In this document: positions 1 through 11,745 of the stretch, in pieces | Layout: every line of letters starts with the position of its first letter | How positions within the stretch are numbered: the first letter of the stretch is position 1 | Origin: Lactifluus volemus | Lineage: Eukaryota > Basidiomycota > Agaricomycetes > Russulales > Russulaceae | Length of the DNA stretch: 64,000 nt | Assembly (NCBI GenBank): GCA_022376515.1 | Contig: WTXI01000165.1 | Span: 18,531 to 82,530 of the forward strand | Direction: 5' to 3' | The notes under the pieces: generated by a model | The model's input: the letters and a program-made list of their open reading frames with translations, nothing else | Told to the model about the DNA's origin: nothing | Databases searched by the model: none | Made by a program: the position numbers and the translations under genes

Positions 1-59
1 TTTGATGACGATGTATGCTGCCTGAGCGATCGCGATCATGATCCGTATAAGCCAATGAA

Positions 60-263
60 TCAGAGTCGTGCCCAGGTCGGGGAGAGCGTCACGGTAATAC
101 GCGTGGAGAGAATCAGGACATCATCAATATAACTTCTGATCTGCGCGCGGAAAACGCCCGGGTCTGCTTGTGTGAGGCAAAAACCGAAATCTGTGAGAGC
201 CGTAGAAAGTGGCTGTTTCAGCCTTTCAGGCGGTAAACTAAAGTGAGTTAGTGAGTTCTTCAA
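60..263 (-). mobile_element. Copia pol relic (reverse transcriptase scrap)
   Basis: The minus strand encodes a short peptide with ALTDFGFCLTQADPGVFR followed by DDVLIL. This lines up with the reverse transcriptase of the intact Copia element at 45570-51025 (ALTDLGLCVTQADPGVFR, then DDVLILAVHVDD). A few codons between the SL..LKQ motif and this segment are missing and the frame is broken on both sides. A near copy lies at about 9987-10240, because the scrap is part of the duplicated unit. It cannot be functional. Confidence 0.8.
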
Positions 264-1594
264 TAGCTTGACGCGACGTACGCATCCCGACTACTGCGCG
301 CTTAGTGTGAGTTCGCTCGGAAGTGAATCTGATGCAATTTTAGCAATTTAGTCTCTAAGGGTCTCAAAACCAAAGGAAAATACAGAAGAAAATGAAGACA
401 CTGCAGCGAAACCACGCTGTCGAAGTTGGCGGGAACGATCACATGGCACACGACTCGGAGGAAGCAGAACGATTGCCTATGTAACGAGGTAGGATGCAAG
501 CTCAGCTTTTTTATTTAGAAGACAAATGACATCGTTAGATAGCGTACATTATATCTCCATGTCGGTTCCGAATAAAGCCAACTCTCTTCGTCTTCCACTG
601 GCACCCGCCATTGAGATGGTTAAGTAGTGATCTAGCAAACCCGTCCGGGCGACATGTTCCATCACCGTTTCCCTTCTGTAGTTTCTCACGCCGCTGACGT
701 CGTTCCGAGAGTGGGCAACTGTTAGCAGCTGCGAATGACGGTGAAGGAAGGTCAGACGCAAAGACAGGCGGTCGGAAAGAAGAGGCCTGAGTCAGCGCTC
801 CGTGATTTGCTTTGTTGCCAAACTCCGACTTCCGCTCCGAGTCCTCTCACCTGGGCCTGCGTCCTTCAGTAGTCTCACTCACTGGTTGCTTGCTCTTTAT
901 TTCATTACTCGTTGACTCGCCCAGTCTCCCCAACCATCCTTGCTTCCTATAAAACCGTCTCCGTCGCTAGATATCCGCCTTCTTGCTGACATAACTCTGA
1001 GCAAAAGAAAGAGGAATCCGCAAGAATGGGAGGGGAGCACAGAGGCTACTCGCACGGCTACGATGTCTCCGCGAAGGTTCTTCCTCTCTGCAGTCATTCG
1101 GCTCTGATGCGTCTAGCCCTGGAAGTGCAGAGGTAGCAGCATCCCTCGGATTCGTCAAGGCATCCTCCGGAAGGGTCACCATACAGCATTTTTCGCTAGA
1201 GCATAGGATAAAGGGAACCGGATGTACAAGCACTCATCTGATTCTGGACTATAGGCAGTCTTTCAGTGGAGGGCATCTTCATCATACACGGGACTACTGT
1301 ATGTAATTGCTGTCATACTGGTACTTCATAATCTCTTTGTAATTTTTCGTCCCATGTACCATACCGTGTTTACGAAACTTCCTAAGGCTATTCCTTTACA
1401 TTTGGCTTGAGCTCACAAGGATCCCCGGATCTCCACATCTTCAGCCAAATGCCGGCCCTTGCCAGTGATATATGCCAGCGTGTAGGAGTCAGAATGTGCA
1501 TAACCCCAGCGAATTGCCCTACTCGCGCGAAGAAGGCTTCCAGGTGTCCACATGTTATTATAACGTAACCAATGTTTGTTGTTTGGTTCTAACC
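264..1594. other. 5' flank of NLR copy A, no gene resolved
   Basis: The stretch is conserved in copy B (about 10241-11745) and, inverted, in copy C (about 53381-54370), so it belongs to the NLR locus. It holds a TATA box at 948-954 and no long open frame conserved among the three copies. Indels between copies are not multiples of three, which argues against coding. Confidence 0.6.
948..954 (+). promoter_or_regulatory. TATA box, NLR copy A
   Basis: The sequence TATAAAA lies in a conserved, C-rich promoter-like block. The same box is at 10928-10934 in copy B and 54209-54215 (minus) in copy C. It lies about 650 bp upstream of the proposed start codon, so an untranslated leader, perhaps spliced, is implied. 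Function is inferred from conservation only. Confidence 0.45.
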
Positions 1595-4500
1595 ATGGAG
1601 CGCCCTCCGAGTCGGGGCTGCCAACAGCAGCGCCAGTGCTTGTCTCAACTTCTCACTTCAGTCTACGATGGCTCTTCCACAACCGAATACGTATGCCAAC
1701 GCCTTTCACACCTGATGCCGATGTTCTCGTTAACCATTACTATAGCCCAGATCCTCCAAACTCCGGAATCGGGTATATCAGTCACTCCATTCTCGCTTTC
1801 AATTCTAGTATTTACTCAGATAATTGCCTTTGATTAGTGCGATCAACGATCAGGCCAGCGAAATGCAATCGAGTATACCCCAGCTCGAGGTCACTGGTAC
1901 CTATCTTAGTAATTCTACTCTGATCAGTACTAAATCTCTCTCTTGTCAGTCCTAAGGGCGCACAATCTTCCTCGTCTTAAAGTCCTCCCGGGTAAAGAGA
2001 GACAGTTCTATGTTACAGTGACGAACGGGAAGAATACATGGCAGACACGATCGAGGCAGAGCGTAGCGCAGCACGTGGAGTGGAACGAAAAAGTTGATGC
2101 ATTGTGAGAGCTGCCAGTGTCGGATTTTTATACCCAGATCCAACTGACTGTCCTGCAGTGCTTTACCACCACTCTCCGGTATTTCGATATCTCTTTATGC
2201 GAAGAGGACCGTGCGGACAGACATCCTTATCGGAAGGCAGGAGATTATCTGCGAAGCTCGACGTGGTCCGTCTATTCCTTCGAATTCTTACTCGTGCGCT
2301 TGCTGAGCATCGTACATGTAGAACTCGAGATTATATTCAGCAGTGATGATGGACATGGTAGACACTTAAGAGAGCCGGCCATACTCCTGTTGACTATCTC
2401 TGCGTCGACGAACTCTTTAAATGCGGTAGCCACTAGCCCAAGTCCTACAACGACAGCACTGAGCAATCCTGGCACTGAAGAAGCTGGTGCACGTCGTGGC
2501 GACCTTCCTACCGGGGGTAATACTCCTGTGGGACCAGTACAAGATGGTCACACGGAGATCTCACGTACTGTGGATCGTGCCGAGGAAGCCATGAAAGGTA
2601 TGGATACGATGACGGCATGGGAGGGTGCGATTGGTGTTGTCAAGCAAGTACTCGACACTATCGGTCCAATCGCAGATGTATGTCTCATCAATTTTCTCCG
2701 TTGCTTTTCTGAGCTAGATTTTGCGCTCAGTTGCTCCCCCATGCACAGCTAGCATGGAAGCTGCTCTCAAAGATTCCAGAGGTGTGTCTCCGTGCTCTGT
2801 TGGAGGATATCGATAGTTCAATATTTTCTGCCGTCAGACTTTGCTACTCCAGTTGAAGCGTGACGACAACGTCAGAACATTACTTCAGGCAATCCTGGAC
2901 GCGTTTGACTTCGCAAAGAAGGCGGACGTTCTGAGGAACATGGACCCGGAGTCTACGCAACCAAAGATCCTGGATGAGATGCTGGAGTGTGTCTCGGAAT
3001 GTGCCAAATTTATCACATCGTATGCGGAGGATGTGCAAGTCGGTACGTCGTCTTGACCTCTTTGTGGTCATTGATCATAATAAAGATTTGATTTAGGAAA
3101 GCGGACTTTGAAGAATGTTATCCGCCAGGTTGATGCGAGAATTGATGAGTATCGCACAAACCTTGCTCGACTGCGAGATAATTTCCTCGCGAGTACTGCC
3201 GTCGTCACTGGGATTGCTGTACTAGAAGTTGGTGCGTAGTCCTAAAGGTAATACGATTTGTCAGATAATCTTCCTGACGAGGGCCACACAGAATTGGACT
3301 CAAAAATCAGAGAATTGCCTTACAAAGGAGGCTGGCGATATGGCAACGGGAAACGCTGTCTTCCGGGCACACGCGAAGACTTTCTGGATCATATCGTCAA
3401 GTGGGTCGAGAGTCCAGAATCTCAACGTGGGCTCGTGCTCCTCGGCCAAGCAGGCACAGGAAAGTCTTCAATCGCTCATGAGGTCGCACGTGTATTCCAG
3501 AATAAGTGCCTCTGCATTTACTTTGCGTTTTTGCGGAAAGAGGGATCCAAGGATGAAGCTTACCAGCTGTTCACGACGCTCGCTCGGGATCTCTCCGATC
3601 GCTATCATCCGTTCAAATTAGCGCTCGGGAGGGTACTGAAGAATGATCCGTCTCTTCGTAGTACTCCACATTATCGCACACTTTTCGAATCCCTTCTCCT
3701 CGAGCCAGTCAAAAACATTCAGTTCACCGACCCAATCCTTATTGTGATCGATGCGTTGGACGAGAGTGGCGATGCAATCGGTCAAGTCGGGTTGCACAAC
3801 TTTCTAGCTCAACATTTGTTCGAGTTGCCATCCAATTTCCGTATCCTCATCACCTCGAGGCCGGAGAACGGCGTCGAACACGCGTTCTGTAATGCGTTGT
3901 CGGTACGCACCCTCTATATGGATGATCACAAACTGGCTGCAAAAACGGAGCAAGATATTGGATTATATCTCCGGGGCGAACTCCCTTTGGTCTTGTTCGA
4001 ACGACATGGTGTTGAACTCGCAAAGGCAGCAGAAGGATTGTTTCAGTGGGCAGCCGTTGCTTCCGGGCTAATAAACAATCCTCCTCCTAGCTTTGGGTTT
4101 AGCAAGAAGCAGGTCATACAGCGTCTGTTGGGGCACTCTCGAGGTCGGGATGGGCAAGATCCTTTGGACCAGCTATATGGAGAAGTTCTGGAAGGGTACT
4201 TCAAGCCGGTTGCGGCACAGATCCTATTTCGTTCCGTGATGGGGCAGCTTTTTGCTGCTCTCGTTCCCCTTTCCATCCGCACTTTGACTATTCTGCGACG
4301 ATATGCACCCCAGGATGACCCAGACGACCCTGACCCCGAGGATTCTGAATGCGTTGTCGAGATGCTCCGTCACCTTGGCTCACTTCTCAGTAATGTGACC
4401 TCATCCGACGACACCCTCCCAATCATCCCTCTCCACACCTCATTTCGTGACTTCCTGGCCTATGAGAAGAGTGGGGTATTTCACATTGACCTTGGAGGGC

Positions 4501-7267
4501 TCACCGTCAGCTGGCACATTCCTGTCTTGGATTAATGCTGAATGACCTCAAGTTCAATATTTGCAAACTGGAATCGTCATACGTTGCCAACCGGGACGTG
4601 CCAGATCTGGAATCTCGAATTGCGAAATATGTTCCACCTGCTCTATCGTATGGCTGCGTTTGTTGGGGGGATCATTTAGAACGTCTTGGTGTTGAACAGG
4701 ACCTGTTTCCAAAACTTCGATTGCTGTTCGAGACAAGGTTTCTTTTTGGCTGGAAGTGCTTAGCATCAAGAACAGTGTCGGTCTTGGATCACGAGCATTG
4801 GCATCTCTGATCACATGGCTGCGCTCTGATCAGCAGAAGGTAGGCGGCTCTTATCATGTTATAGGACATGTAGTAACCATTGGGTCCAATTTCAGCGATC
4901 ATTCCAATCAGAGATTGATAATCTGTTGGCATTAGTGGATGATGCGTTCGCATTTGTGCGGTATTTCGGGATGGCGATATCAAGAAGCGTCCCGCACATA
5001 TATATATCTGCTCTCCCTTTCGCACCTTCTCTTCCCGCATCGTTGAGCACCATCTTCACCTATTTCCCCACACATTGTTTTTGAAACGCGGACGGTTGTC
5101 TGATTGGCCGGCATTGGAAATGACGATTAAAGCACATGACGGACCAGTCAACTCTGTTGTATTCTCGCCAAATGGGCAACACATCGCATCAGCTTCGCGA
5201 GATCACACGATTCGGGTGTGGGATGCTACGACGGGGGAGATTGTAACGGGACCGTTTACTGGACACACCGAAGAAGTCTTCTTTGTCGCATTCTCGCCTG
5301 ACGGGAAACGCATCGCATCGGCCTCGGCCGATCACACCATTTGCATGTTGGATGCCACAACAGGAGAGGTCGTAGCGGGACCATTTACTGGACACACGAA
5401 TTGGGTCAGATGCGTTGCATTTTCACCAAACGGGCAACACATCGCTTCAGCCTCGGATGATCACACGATTCGTGTTTGGGATGCCGCAACAGGAAAGGTG
5501 GTAGCCGGCCCGTTTACTGGACACGTCGCTGGGGTCTTCTGTGTTACATTCTCACCAGACGGGAAACGTATCGCCTCTGCCTCTGGAGATTGCACGATTC
5601 GCCTGTGAGATGCTGCAACTGGAGAGGTCCTAGCGGGCCTGTATACTGGACACACCCAGCGGGTCAACTGTGTTGCATTCTCACCGGACGGGAAGCATGT
5701 CGCTTCGGCCTCTGACGATCGCACCATTCGTGTGTGGGATACCGCAACAGGAATGGTAGTAGCTGGCCCATTTACTGGACACACCGAAGCCATCTACTCT
5801 ATTGCATTCTCGCCGGACGGGAAACGCATCACCTCAGGCTCGCTCGATCGCACGATTTGCATGTGGGATTCCGAAACAGGTCAGATCGTAGCAGGCCCAT
5901 TTACTGGACACACATCTTCCATATTTTCTATTTCAGTCTCACCTGACGGGCAGCGCATTGCCTCGGCCTCGGATGATCGCACGGTTTGCGTGTGGCATCC
6001 CAGAAAAGGAGCGTCAGGGGCCTCGTTTACCGGACATACCCAATCGATCTTTTCTGTTGCACTCTCACCAGATGGGCAACGGATAGCTTCGGCCTCTACC
6101 GATTGCACAGTTTGTGTGTGGGATGCCACAACAGGAGAGCTCACAGCAGGTCCATTTACTGGTCACACCGATTGGGTCTATCTTGTTGCTTTCTCGCCTG
6201 AAGGGCAGCGGATCACCTCGGCCTCGCGAGATCACACGATTCGTGTGTGGGATGCCGCGACAGGAAATATTGTAGCGGGCCCTTTTACTGGACATTCCGA
6301 TGCGGTCTACTCTGTTGTATTCTCGCCGGACGGACAACGCATCGCGTCGGCCTCGGAAGATCGCACGGTTCGCGTGTGGGATGCCGTGACGGGAGAGGTT
6401 GTAGTGGGCCCGTGTACTGGACACACTGAGGCCGTCTCCTCTGTTGCATTCTCGCCGGACGGGAAGCGCATTGCCTCTGCCTCGGATGACTGCACGATTC
6501 GAGTATGGGATGCTGCGACAGGGGAGGTTGTAGCGGGCCCTTTTAATGGTCACACTCAGTTCATCAAATCTGTCGCGTTTTCACCGGACGGGCAGCGAAT
6601 CGCCTCAGCCTCGGGAGATGCCACAATTCGTGTGTGGGATTCTGTGACAGGACAAGAAGTAGTAGCCCCCGCTCCTGAACACGCCGATGGCGTTAACTGT
6701 GTTGCACTCTCACCAGATGGGCGGCGCATTGCATCGGCCTCGAACGATCGCACGATTCGTCTGTGGGATTCTGCTACAGGTGTGGCCGTAGCGGCGCCGT
6801 TTATTGGACACACTGAATGGGTCCACTCGGTTGCATTCTCTCCAGACGGGCAGCGGATCATTTCGGGCTCGGGAGATAGCACAATTCGTATGTGGGATGC
6901 CACAACAGGACAGGATGTTGTGGGCTCGTATACCGGACTCACCCAATTGACCAACTCTGGTACGTCCACTTTTGATGGGCAGCCTATCACTTCGACCTTA
7001 CGAGATCACACGATTCAAGTAGGGAAGTTCAGAGCAGAAGATATTGAGAAAGATCATTTTATGGAGAAGTTCCCAATCAATGGTGATGGATGGATGTACG
7101 GGGAAGATGAAGAACTCCTTTTATGGATTCCCCCCATTCACCGACCATACCTTCATAAAGCTAACACAGTCTGGCTTCGTGGCAAAGACAGAACAGAGGT
7201 AGATCTCTCAAATTTTGTGTATGGATCAAACTGGACTATGGTATACGTTCACAGTTCATCTAAATAG
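1595..7267 (+). pseudogene. C2-NACHT-WD40 (NLR-like) gene, copy A, broken
   Basis: The exons match copy B: 1595-1772, 1838-1896, 1950-2103, 2159-2265, 2322-2677, 2731-2781, 2838-3042, 3097-3231, 3292-4839, 4896-7267. The order is N-terminal extension, C2-like fold (LEVTVLRAHNLP near 1875-1975, YAKRTVRTDILIG near 2190), helical linker, NACHT (GQAGTGKSS near 3450, Walker B ILIVIDALDES near 3740) and fourteen WD40 repeats plus one degenerate repeat from about 5115. Lesions against B and C: exon 1 is 4 nt short of B, single-base deletions lie near 4495, 4743 and 5031, and a Trp codon in a WD repeat became TGA at 5606-5608. Exon 8, frameshifted in copy B, is intact here. The intact protein would be a STAND ATPase receptor. 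This copy is a pseudogene that could still donate sequence by gene conversion. Confidence 0.88.
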
Positions 7268-7345
7268 AGTCACATGTATATATGCAAACTCCGATTAGTG
7301 AATCCTTCGAATTCAGTTAGCGCCACCGAGTCTGTCTGAGGATGA

Positions 7346-7480
7346 ATAGAGCAGTCCAGAAATCAAGCTATGAGAGCGTGTATCGTGTATCGTGTAGGAG
7401 TCGGTATGACAGCTGCAATTTGTATTTGGATGACATGACGATAACATCAAATGAGTGGCTAGAGAAACGGAAGGTAAGGG
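7346..7480. other. Junction between unit A and Copia relic
   Basis: This is a short unique stretch after the end of homology with unit B and before the relic LTR. No gene or clear signal was seen. Confidence 0.4.
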
Positions 7481-7925
7481 TGTAAAATCGCGTTTGCAAC
7501 TCCGAGGTTATAATGGGCACGCGAGGCGAAAACGAGAGGTAACGAGGGATAGTAAGATCACACGAAGTTGGGGGACAAAGTGGGCAATCAATTGATGCCC
7601 TTACGACTGTCAATGGGTTAGGCTACTGTACAAAAATATCATGCTACTGCCCGAAATTGGCCGCTCGATCGGCCTGGGGTGACTACTGCATCACCTGCGA
7701 AATGAGACTGAGACACTAAATAAAAAAGGATCTTGAAGGGATTATCATGATTACCGGCCGTGAGCGATCGCCCCCAACGGGGAGCGCCCGTTATCCGCGT
7801 CGGGTTACCCTCGGGCCGCCTTTGACATCGGCCGTCCCTTCCTCGAGCCCCTGCTCGCTCTGCGCATCGTCTTCTCCATCATCTGTACCCAACAGCCTTT
7901 CCCACTCCACTGTAACATTCCAGCG
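7481..7925 (-). mobile_element. Degraded Copia LTR (relic)
   Basis: The stretch is homologous along its length to the 484 bp LTRs at 45570-46053 and 50542-51025. Shared landmarks are the block GATCACACGA, the CGGCCGCTCGATCGG-like motif, a GATCGCCCCCAAC block, and an end at CATTCCAGCG that corresponds to ATTCCAGCA. It starts with TG but the terminal CA has decayed, and I see no target duplication. Orientation matches a minus-strand element whose pol relic lies at about 9260-10240. Divergence makes it a related, older family rather than a copy of the intact element. Confidence 0.75.
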
Positions 7926-9259
7926 GGGTGACCACAGACGAAGTGAGAGTGGTGGTGGCACCACACACCTAGCGCTCCTCTCCCTCATACACCTTCACAG
8001 AGCCAATGGTTACACACTCTAAAGTCTTGAAAACTCTGCCAAGATCCTCCCAGGGTTCTGAGAACGCGTCTTCACTGAGGTACCAGTGAATGAAAATCTG
8101 CTCGGAGTACAGTCCCTGCCCAGTTGGGACCACTCGTCAGAAATGAAAGCTTTATTGGACAGAAAGCAGACTCTGCTGACCATGCGGATGGTTTGAGGGT
8201 CATGTGAATCTTGAGGCTTGTGATAAGTTGCCGGACCAGAGGGCGCAGCAGGTGTTTTGAGATGGAGATAGCTAATGGGGATCTAAAGCAGAAAGTGGAT
8301 CACGGGTATATGCGTTGAAATGTGGTGTGTGAGGTCACGGTATTGGTTGGTGAAGGCACTGGAGGCCAATCGCAGTTCTTCTCCGATCGTGGTTGAGAAG
8401 TTGCGAAGTAACCCAATCAGGGTAACACCATGCTTATCTGACTCACTTCTCCTCTGACAGTGAGACCGCGTTCGTGTAAGAGTGACGTGGCAAAACGTAT
8501 GTCGTTTTACGACCATAAACATCGCGTACGCAGACACCTAACTTACTCAGCCAAGGGTCGGAGAGTCGGTACAGTAGCGATATACGTAGCTTTTCAAGTT
8601 GCATTATTTGTATCTTTTATATTTCTCTCCACCACCGGGATCTTGAAAGCTAAAGGCAGATATTGGACCGTCACTCTTTCCCAAGCGGCATTAGGTGCCT
8701 GAATGGGCGAGAGTCAAATGGTAATAATATGCCAATGGCCGTTGCGCGACGAGGACGGCAACTACGCTCACGTGACACTCTTGCAGCTCAAGGGTGCCAA
8801 AACCCGACCCGAGCCTTTCCTTTACTGCTACACTTCACCCCAACGCGTTGTCGGGCTCGCGTACGGCCCCAATGTGCCCCAGCTTTTATCTGATTTGTGA
8901 TGTGCGATGATGTGACCTTCATACTAGTAGGTCACAGATGAGCATCTTCAAATGGCATACCTGACCATAGGTACAGACTCCGGGTCGGGGTGCTTGAGGC
9001 ACAAACTGTTCTGCAGTTGAAACGGGTCCCTCCGGAGAATCCAAGACATCGTCCAAGTGTTCATTGCAAGTTGGGGCACGGCGTGCCCAACGTGACCCGC
9101 ATGGGTGCTTGTAATGATCAACTACCCATCCCCAATTCATCAGCATTCCCCCTCCGGCCCTCCAACATCTCCCACCGTACTAGTACTATCGAATTAAAAT
9201 ACTCCCTTGCAAACGCAGTTGCGCGATAGCGCAGACCTAAGTCAGCGTATCGGGCGACT
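7926..9259. other. Unassigned sequence within Copia relic
   Basis: This lies between the relic LTR and recognisable pol sequence. Open frames are short (80 codons or fewer) with no motif I recognise. It may be an unrelated insertion, since in an intact element pol would directly adjoin the LTR. Confidence 0.4.
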
Positions 9260-10240
9260 GGGACTCTCCAAGCATCTATGGTACCGGCTTTGTCAGCACA
9301 TTGTTGGGCAACATGAGACCATGATCTCACACTGATAGGTTCGGTGATGAAATGGTTGCATAGGTCAATATGCTTGGTTAGATCTCACTATTTATCGTCT
9401 GTGGTGTGCTTCAGTGCGTCTGGTAGTCGTAGAGTAACATAATTGTGATATGAAGTTATGGATACAAGCTCTCCTGCTAGGTGTGCAGACAACCTCCTTT
9501 TCAGCATGCGTCACCATCACGTCCTGACTCTGCAGTTGAGAGCGCCACAAGATCCTGCTCATGTGAACTCCGAGGACCGCCTTCCATCAATAGAAAATAC
9601 GTGCCCAGACATGGCGTGCCGGTGCGGCTGCGTACGAGTAACACGGTTGGCGTCTGTGAAACCGTACAAGGCGTGGCGTCTCCGCAGAAGGTGAGATCGA
9701 GGTCTTTGTTGCCAGAAAGGTATCAGAAGATCCGCTTGACTTCCAATGGGTGCTCCCCCGGATTATCGATAAGGTGGATACTGTGAAATCTATGTCTGGT
9801 CGTGTGGCTACCGCAGCGTGCATGAGACTCCCGATCGCCTTGGTGGCCTCGCGGTAGCGTGAATCCTTCTTTCCGGTAACGTGGGATGGATCTGAGGGGA
9901 TGTCGTCCTTCGGATAAACTGCGTTCGGCAGCATGGGAGTTTTCTGCGACTTGGAGTCGGCGAGCCCGAAGCGTTTGATGATGATGTATGCTGCCTGAAA
10001 GAGTGAGATGGCGCGTTCTGAGCGATCTCGACCATGAACCGTATAAGCCAATGAATCAGTGTCGTGCCCAGGTCTGGGAGAGCGTCACGGTAATGCGCGT
10101 GGAGAGCATCAGGACATCATCAATATAACTTCTGATCTGCGCGCGGAAACCCGGGTTGCTTGTGTGAGGCAAAAACCGAAATCTGTGAGAGCTGTAGAAA
10201 GTGGCCATTTCAGTTATTCAGGCGGTCAACTGAAGTGAGT
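9260..10240 (-). mobile_element. Copia pol relic (RNase H and reverse transcriptase remnants)
   Basis: Read on the minus strand, fragments match the C-terminal half of the intact Copia polyprotein: SERAISLFQAAYI, GLADSKSQKTPMLP, AIGSLMHAAVATRPDI and VSTLS correspond to ERTISLSQSGYI, GLADAKAQQSPMVP, AIGSLMYAAVATRPDI and VSTLS. The RNase H part near 9260-9650 matches at DNA level around the CGTGCCGGTGCGGCTGCG block. Frameshifts and gaps are frequent. The last part, 9987-10240, repeats 1-263, so the boundary of the tandem duplication lies inside this relic. Confidence 0.8.
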
Positions 10241-10927
10241 TAGTGAGTTATTCAATCACTTGAAGCGACGTACGCATCCCGACTACTGCGCGCTTAGTGT
10301 GAGTTCACTCGGACGTGAATCTGATGCAATTTTACCAATTTAGTCTCTAAGGGTCTCTAAACCTAAAGGAAATGAAGAAAACAATGAAGACACTGCAGCG
10401 AAACCACGCTGTCGGAGCTGGCGGGAACGATCACATGGCACACGACTCGGAGGAGGCAGAACGATTGCCTACGTAACGAGGTAGGATGCAAGCTCAGCTT
10501 TTTTTAGAAGACAAATGAGATCGTTCGATAGCGTACATTATATCTCCATGTCGGTTCCGAATAAAGCCCACTCCTTTCGTCTTCTACTGGCACCCGCCAT
10601 TGAGATGGTTAGGTAGTCATCCAGCAAACCCGTCCGGGCGACGTGTTCCATCACCGTTTCCCTTCTGTAGCTTATCATGCCGCTGACGTCGATACTGAGA
10701 GTGGGCAGCTGTTAGCTGCTGCGGGTGACGGTGAAGGAAGGTCAGAGGTAAAGACAGGCGGTCGGAAGAGGCCTCAGCGCTCCGTGATTTGCTATGGTAC
10801 CCAAACTCCGACGTCCGCTCCGAGTCCTTCACCTGGGCTGCGTCCTTCCTGGTCTCACTCACTGGTTGCTTGCTGTTCATTTCGTTAGTCGTTGACTCGC
10901 CCAGTCTCCCCAACCATCCTTGCTTCC

Positions 10928-10934
10928 TATAAAA
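10928..10934 (+). promoter_or_regulatory. TATA box, NLR copy B
   Basis: TATAAAA in the same conserved context as 948-954, about 810 bp upstream of the proposed ATG at 11746. Function is inferred from conservation. Confidence 0.45.
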
Positions 10935-11154
10935 CCATCTCCGTCGCTAGATATCCGCCTTCCTGCTGACCCAACTCTGAGCAAAAGGAAGTGGAATTCG
11001 CAAGAATGGGAGGGAGCAAAGAGGCAACTTATAAGGGGTCAACTCGCGCGGCAACGACGCCTGCGCGAAGATTCGTCCTTTCTGCAGTCCGTGGGCTCCG
11101 ATGCGTCTAGCCCTGGAAATGCCCAAGATACCCTTGTACTGTCCGGAATGTAGC

Positions 11155-11270
11155 AGCTGGAGACAATCACTATACTCTACCGTTACCACTGCCGAGCACG
11201 AGACATATGTAGCTTCCTCAGGCTTCGCCAGGGGCACGCACTCGACAAGCGACGAAGTCAAATTCCCCGT
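11155..11270 (+). other. Possible Copia RNase H scrap in 5' flank of copy B
   Basis: One frame reads STVTTAEHETYVASS, which resembles the STAEAEYVA core of Copia RNase H (present in the intact element near 46400). A related stretch is in the copy C flank near 53870-53945, while copy A has lost most of it. It is short and I cannot exclude chance. Confidence 0.35.
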
Positions 11271-11745
11271 GGTGCCCTAGCCGCACCCTTCGGATTCGTC
11301 AACCTCTCGAAGGGTCAGCGTATCAATTTTCGCTAGAGCATAGTTTTAAGGCATGGGCCACTTGCATTGACATTTTCTACTTGAAAGGATAAAGGGAACT
11401 GGATGTACAAGATTCGTCTGATTCAGGACCATAGGAAGTGGTTCAGTGGAGGGCATCTTCATCGTATCGGGACTGTAATTGGCTGTCATAATTCATATCT
11501 CTTTGTCAAGACGCTTCTTTACGAACGTTCATTCGTTAAGATTGGGCATCGACCTCGCAAGGATACCTGAATCGCAGCATTTTCAGCCTAACGCCGGCCC
11601 TTGCCAGTGAAGTATTCCAGCGTGCGGAAGTAAGAATGTGTACTGGCATAAATCTAGCGAATTGCCCTACTCGCGCAAAAAAGTTTGGGCTGCCAGTGCG
11701 ATTCCGCGGCCTCACGTAACTGTTGTTGGTTGTTTGTTCCCAACA

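Larger units (their letters stand above)
1..7345 (+). repeat. Tandem segmental duplication, unit A
   Basis: This stretch matches about 9987-17495 in the same orientation with an offset of about 10.16 kb (the C2-exon ATGs lie at 1863 and 12018, the gene stops at 7267 and 17438). The shared block includes the Copia reverse-transcriptase scrap, about 1.3 kb of 5' flank with a TATA box, the whole C2-NACHT-WD40 gene and about 75 bp after its stop. The left end lies beyond the window. Similarity fades after about 7345, where the next Copia relic begins. Confidence 0.9.

Noticed and set aside
3232..3264. A 33 bp intron ending at TTTGTCAG before the DNLPDEG segment of NLR copy A
   Set aside because: Copies B and C lack this AG. 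Extending to CACACAG or CACAAAG gives a 59-60 bp intron with a CTGAC branch site that works in all three copies.
5115..6960. CRISPR-like regular repeat array
   Set aside because: The 129 bp period is the WD40 coding repeat in a eukaryotic genome; there are no spacers.
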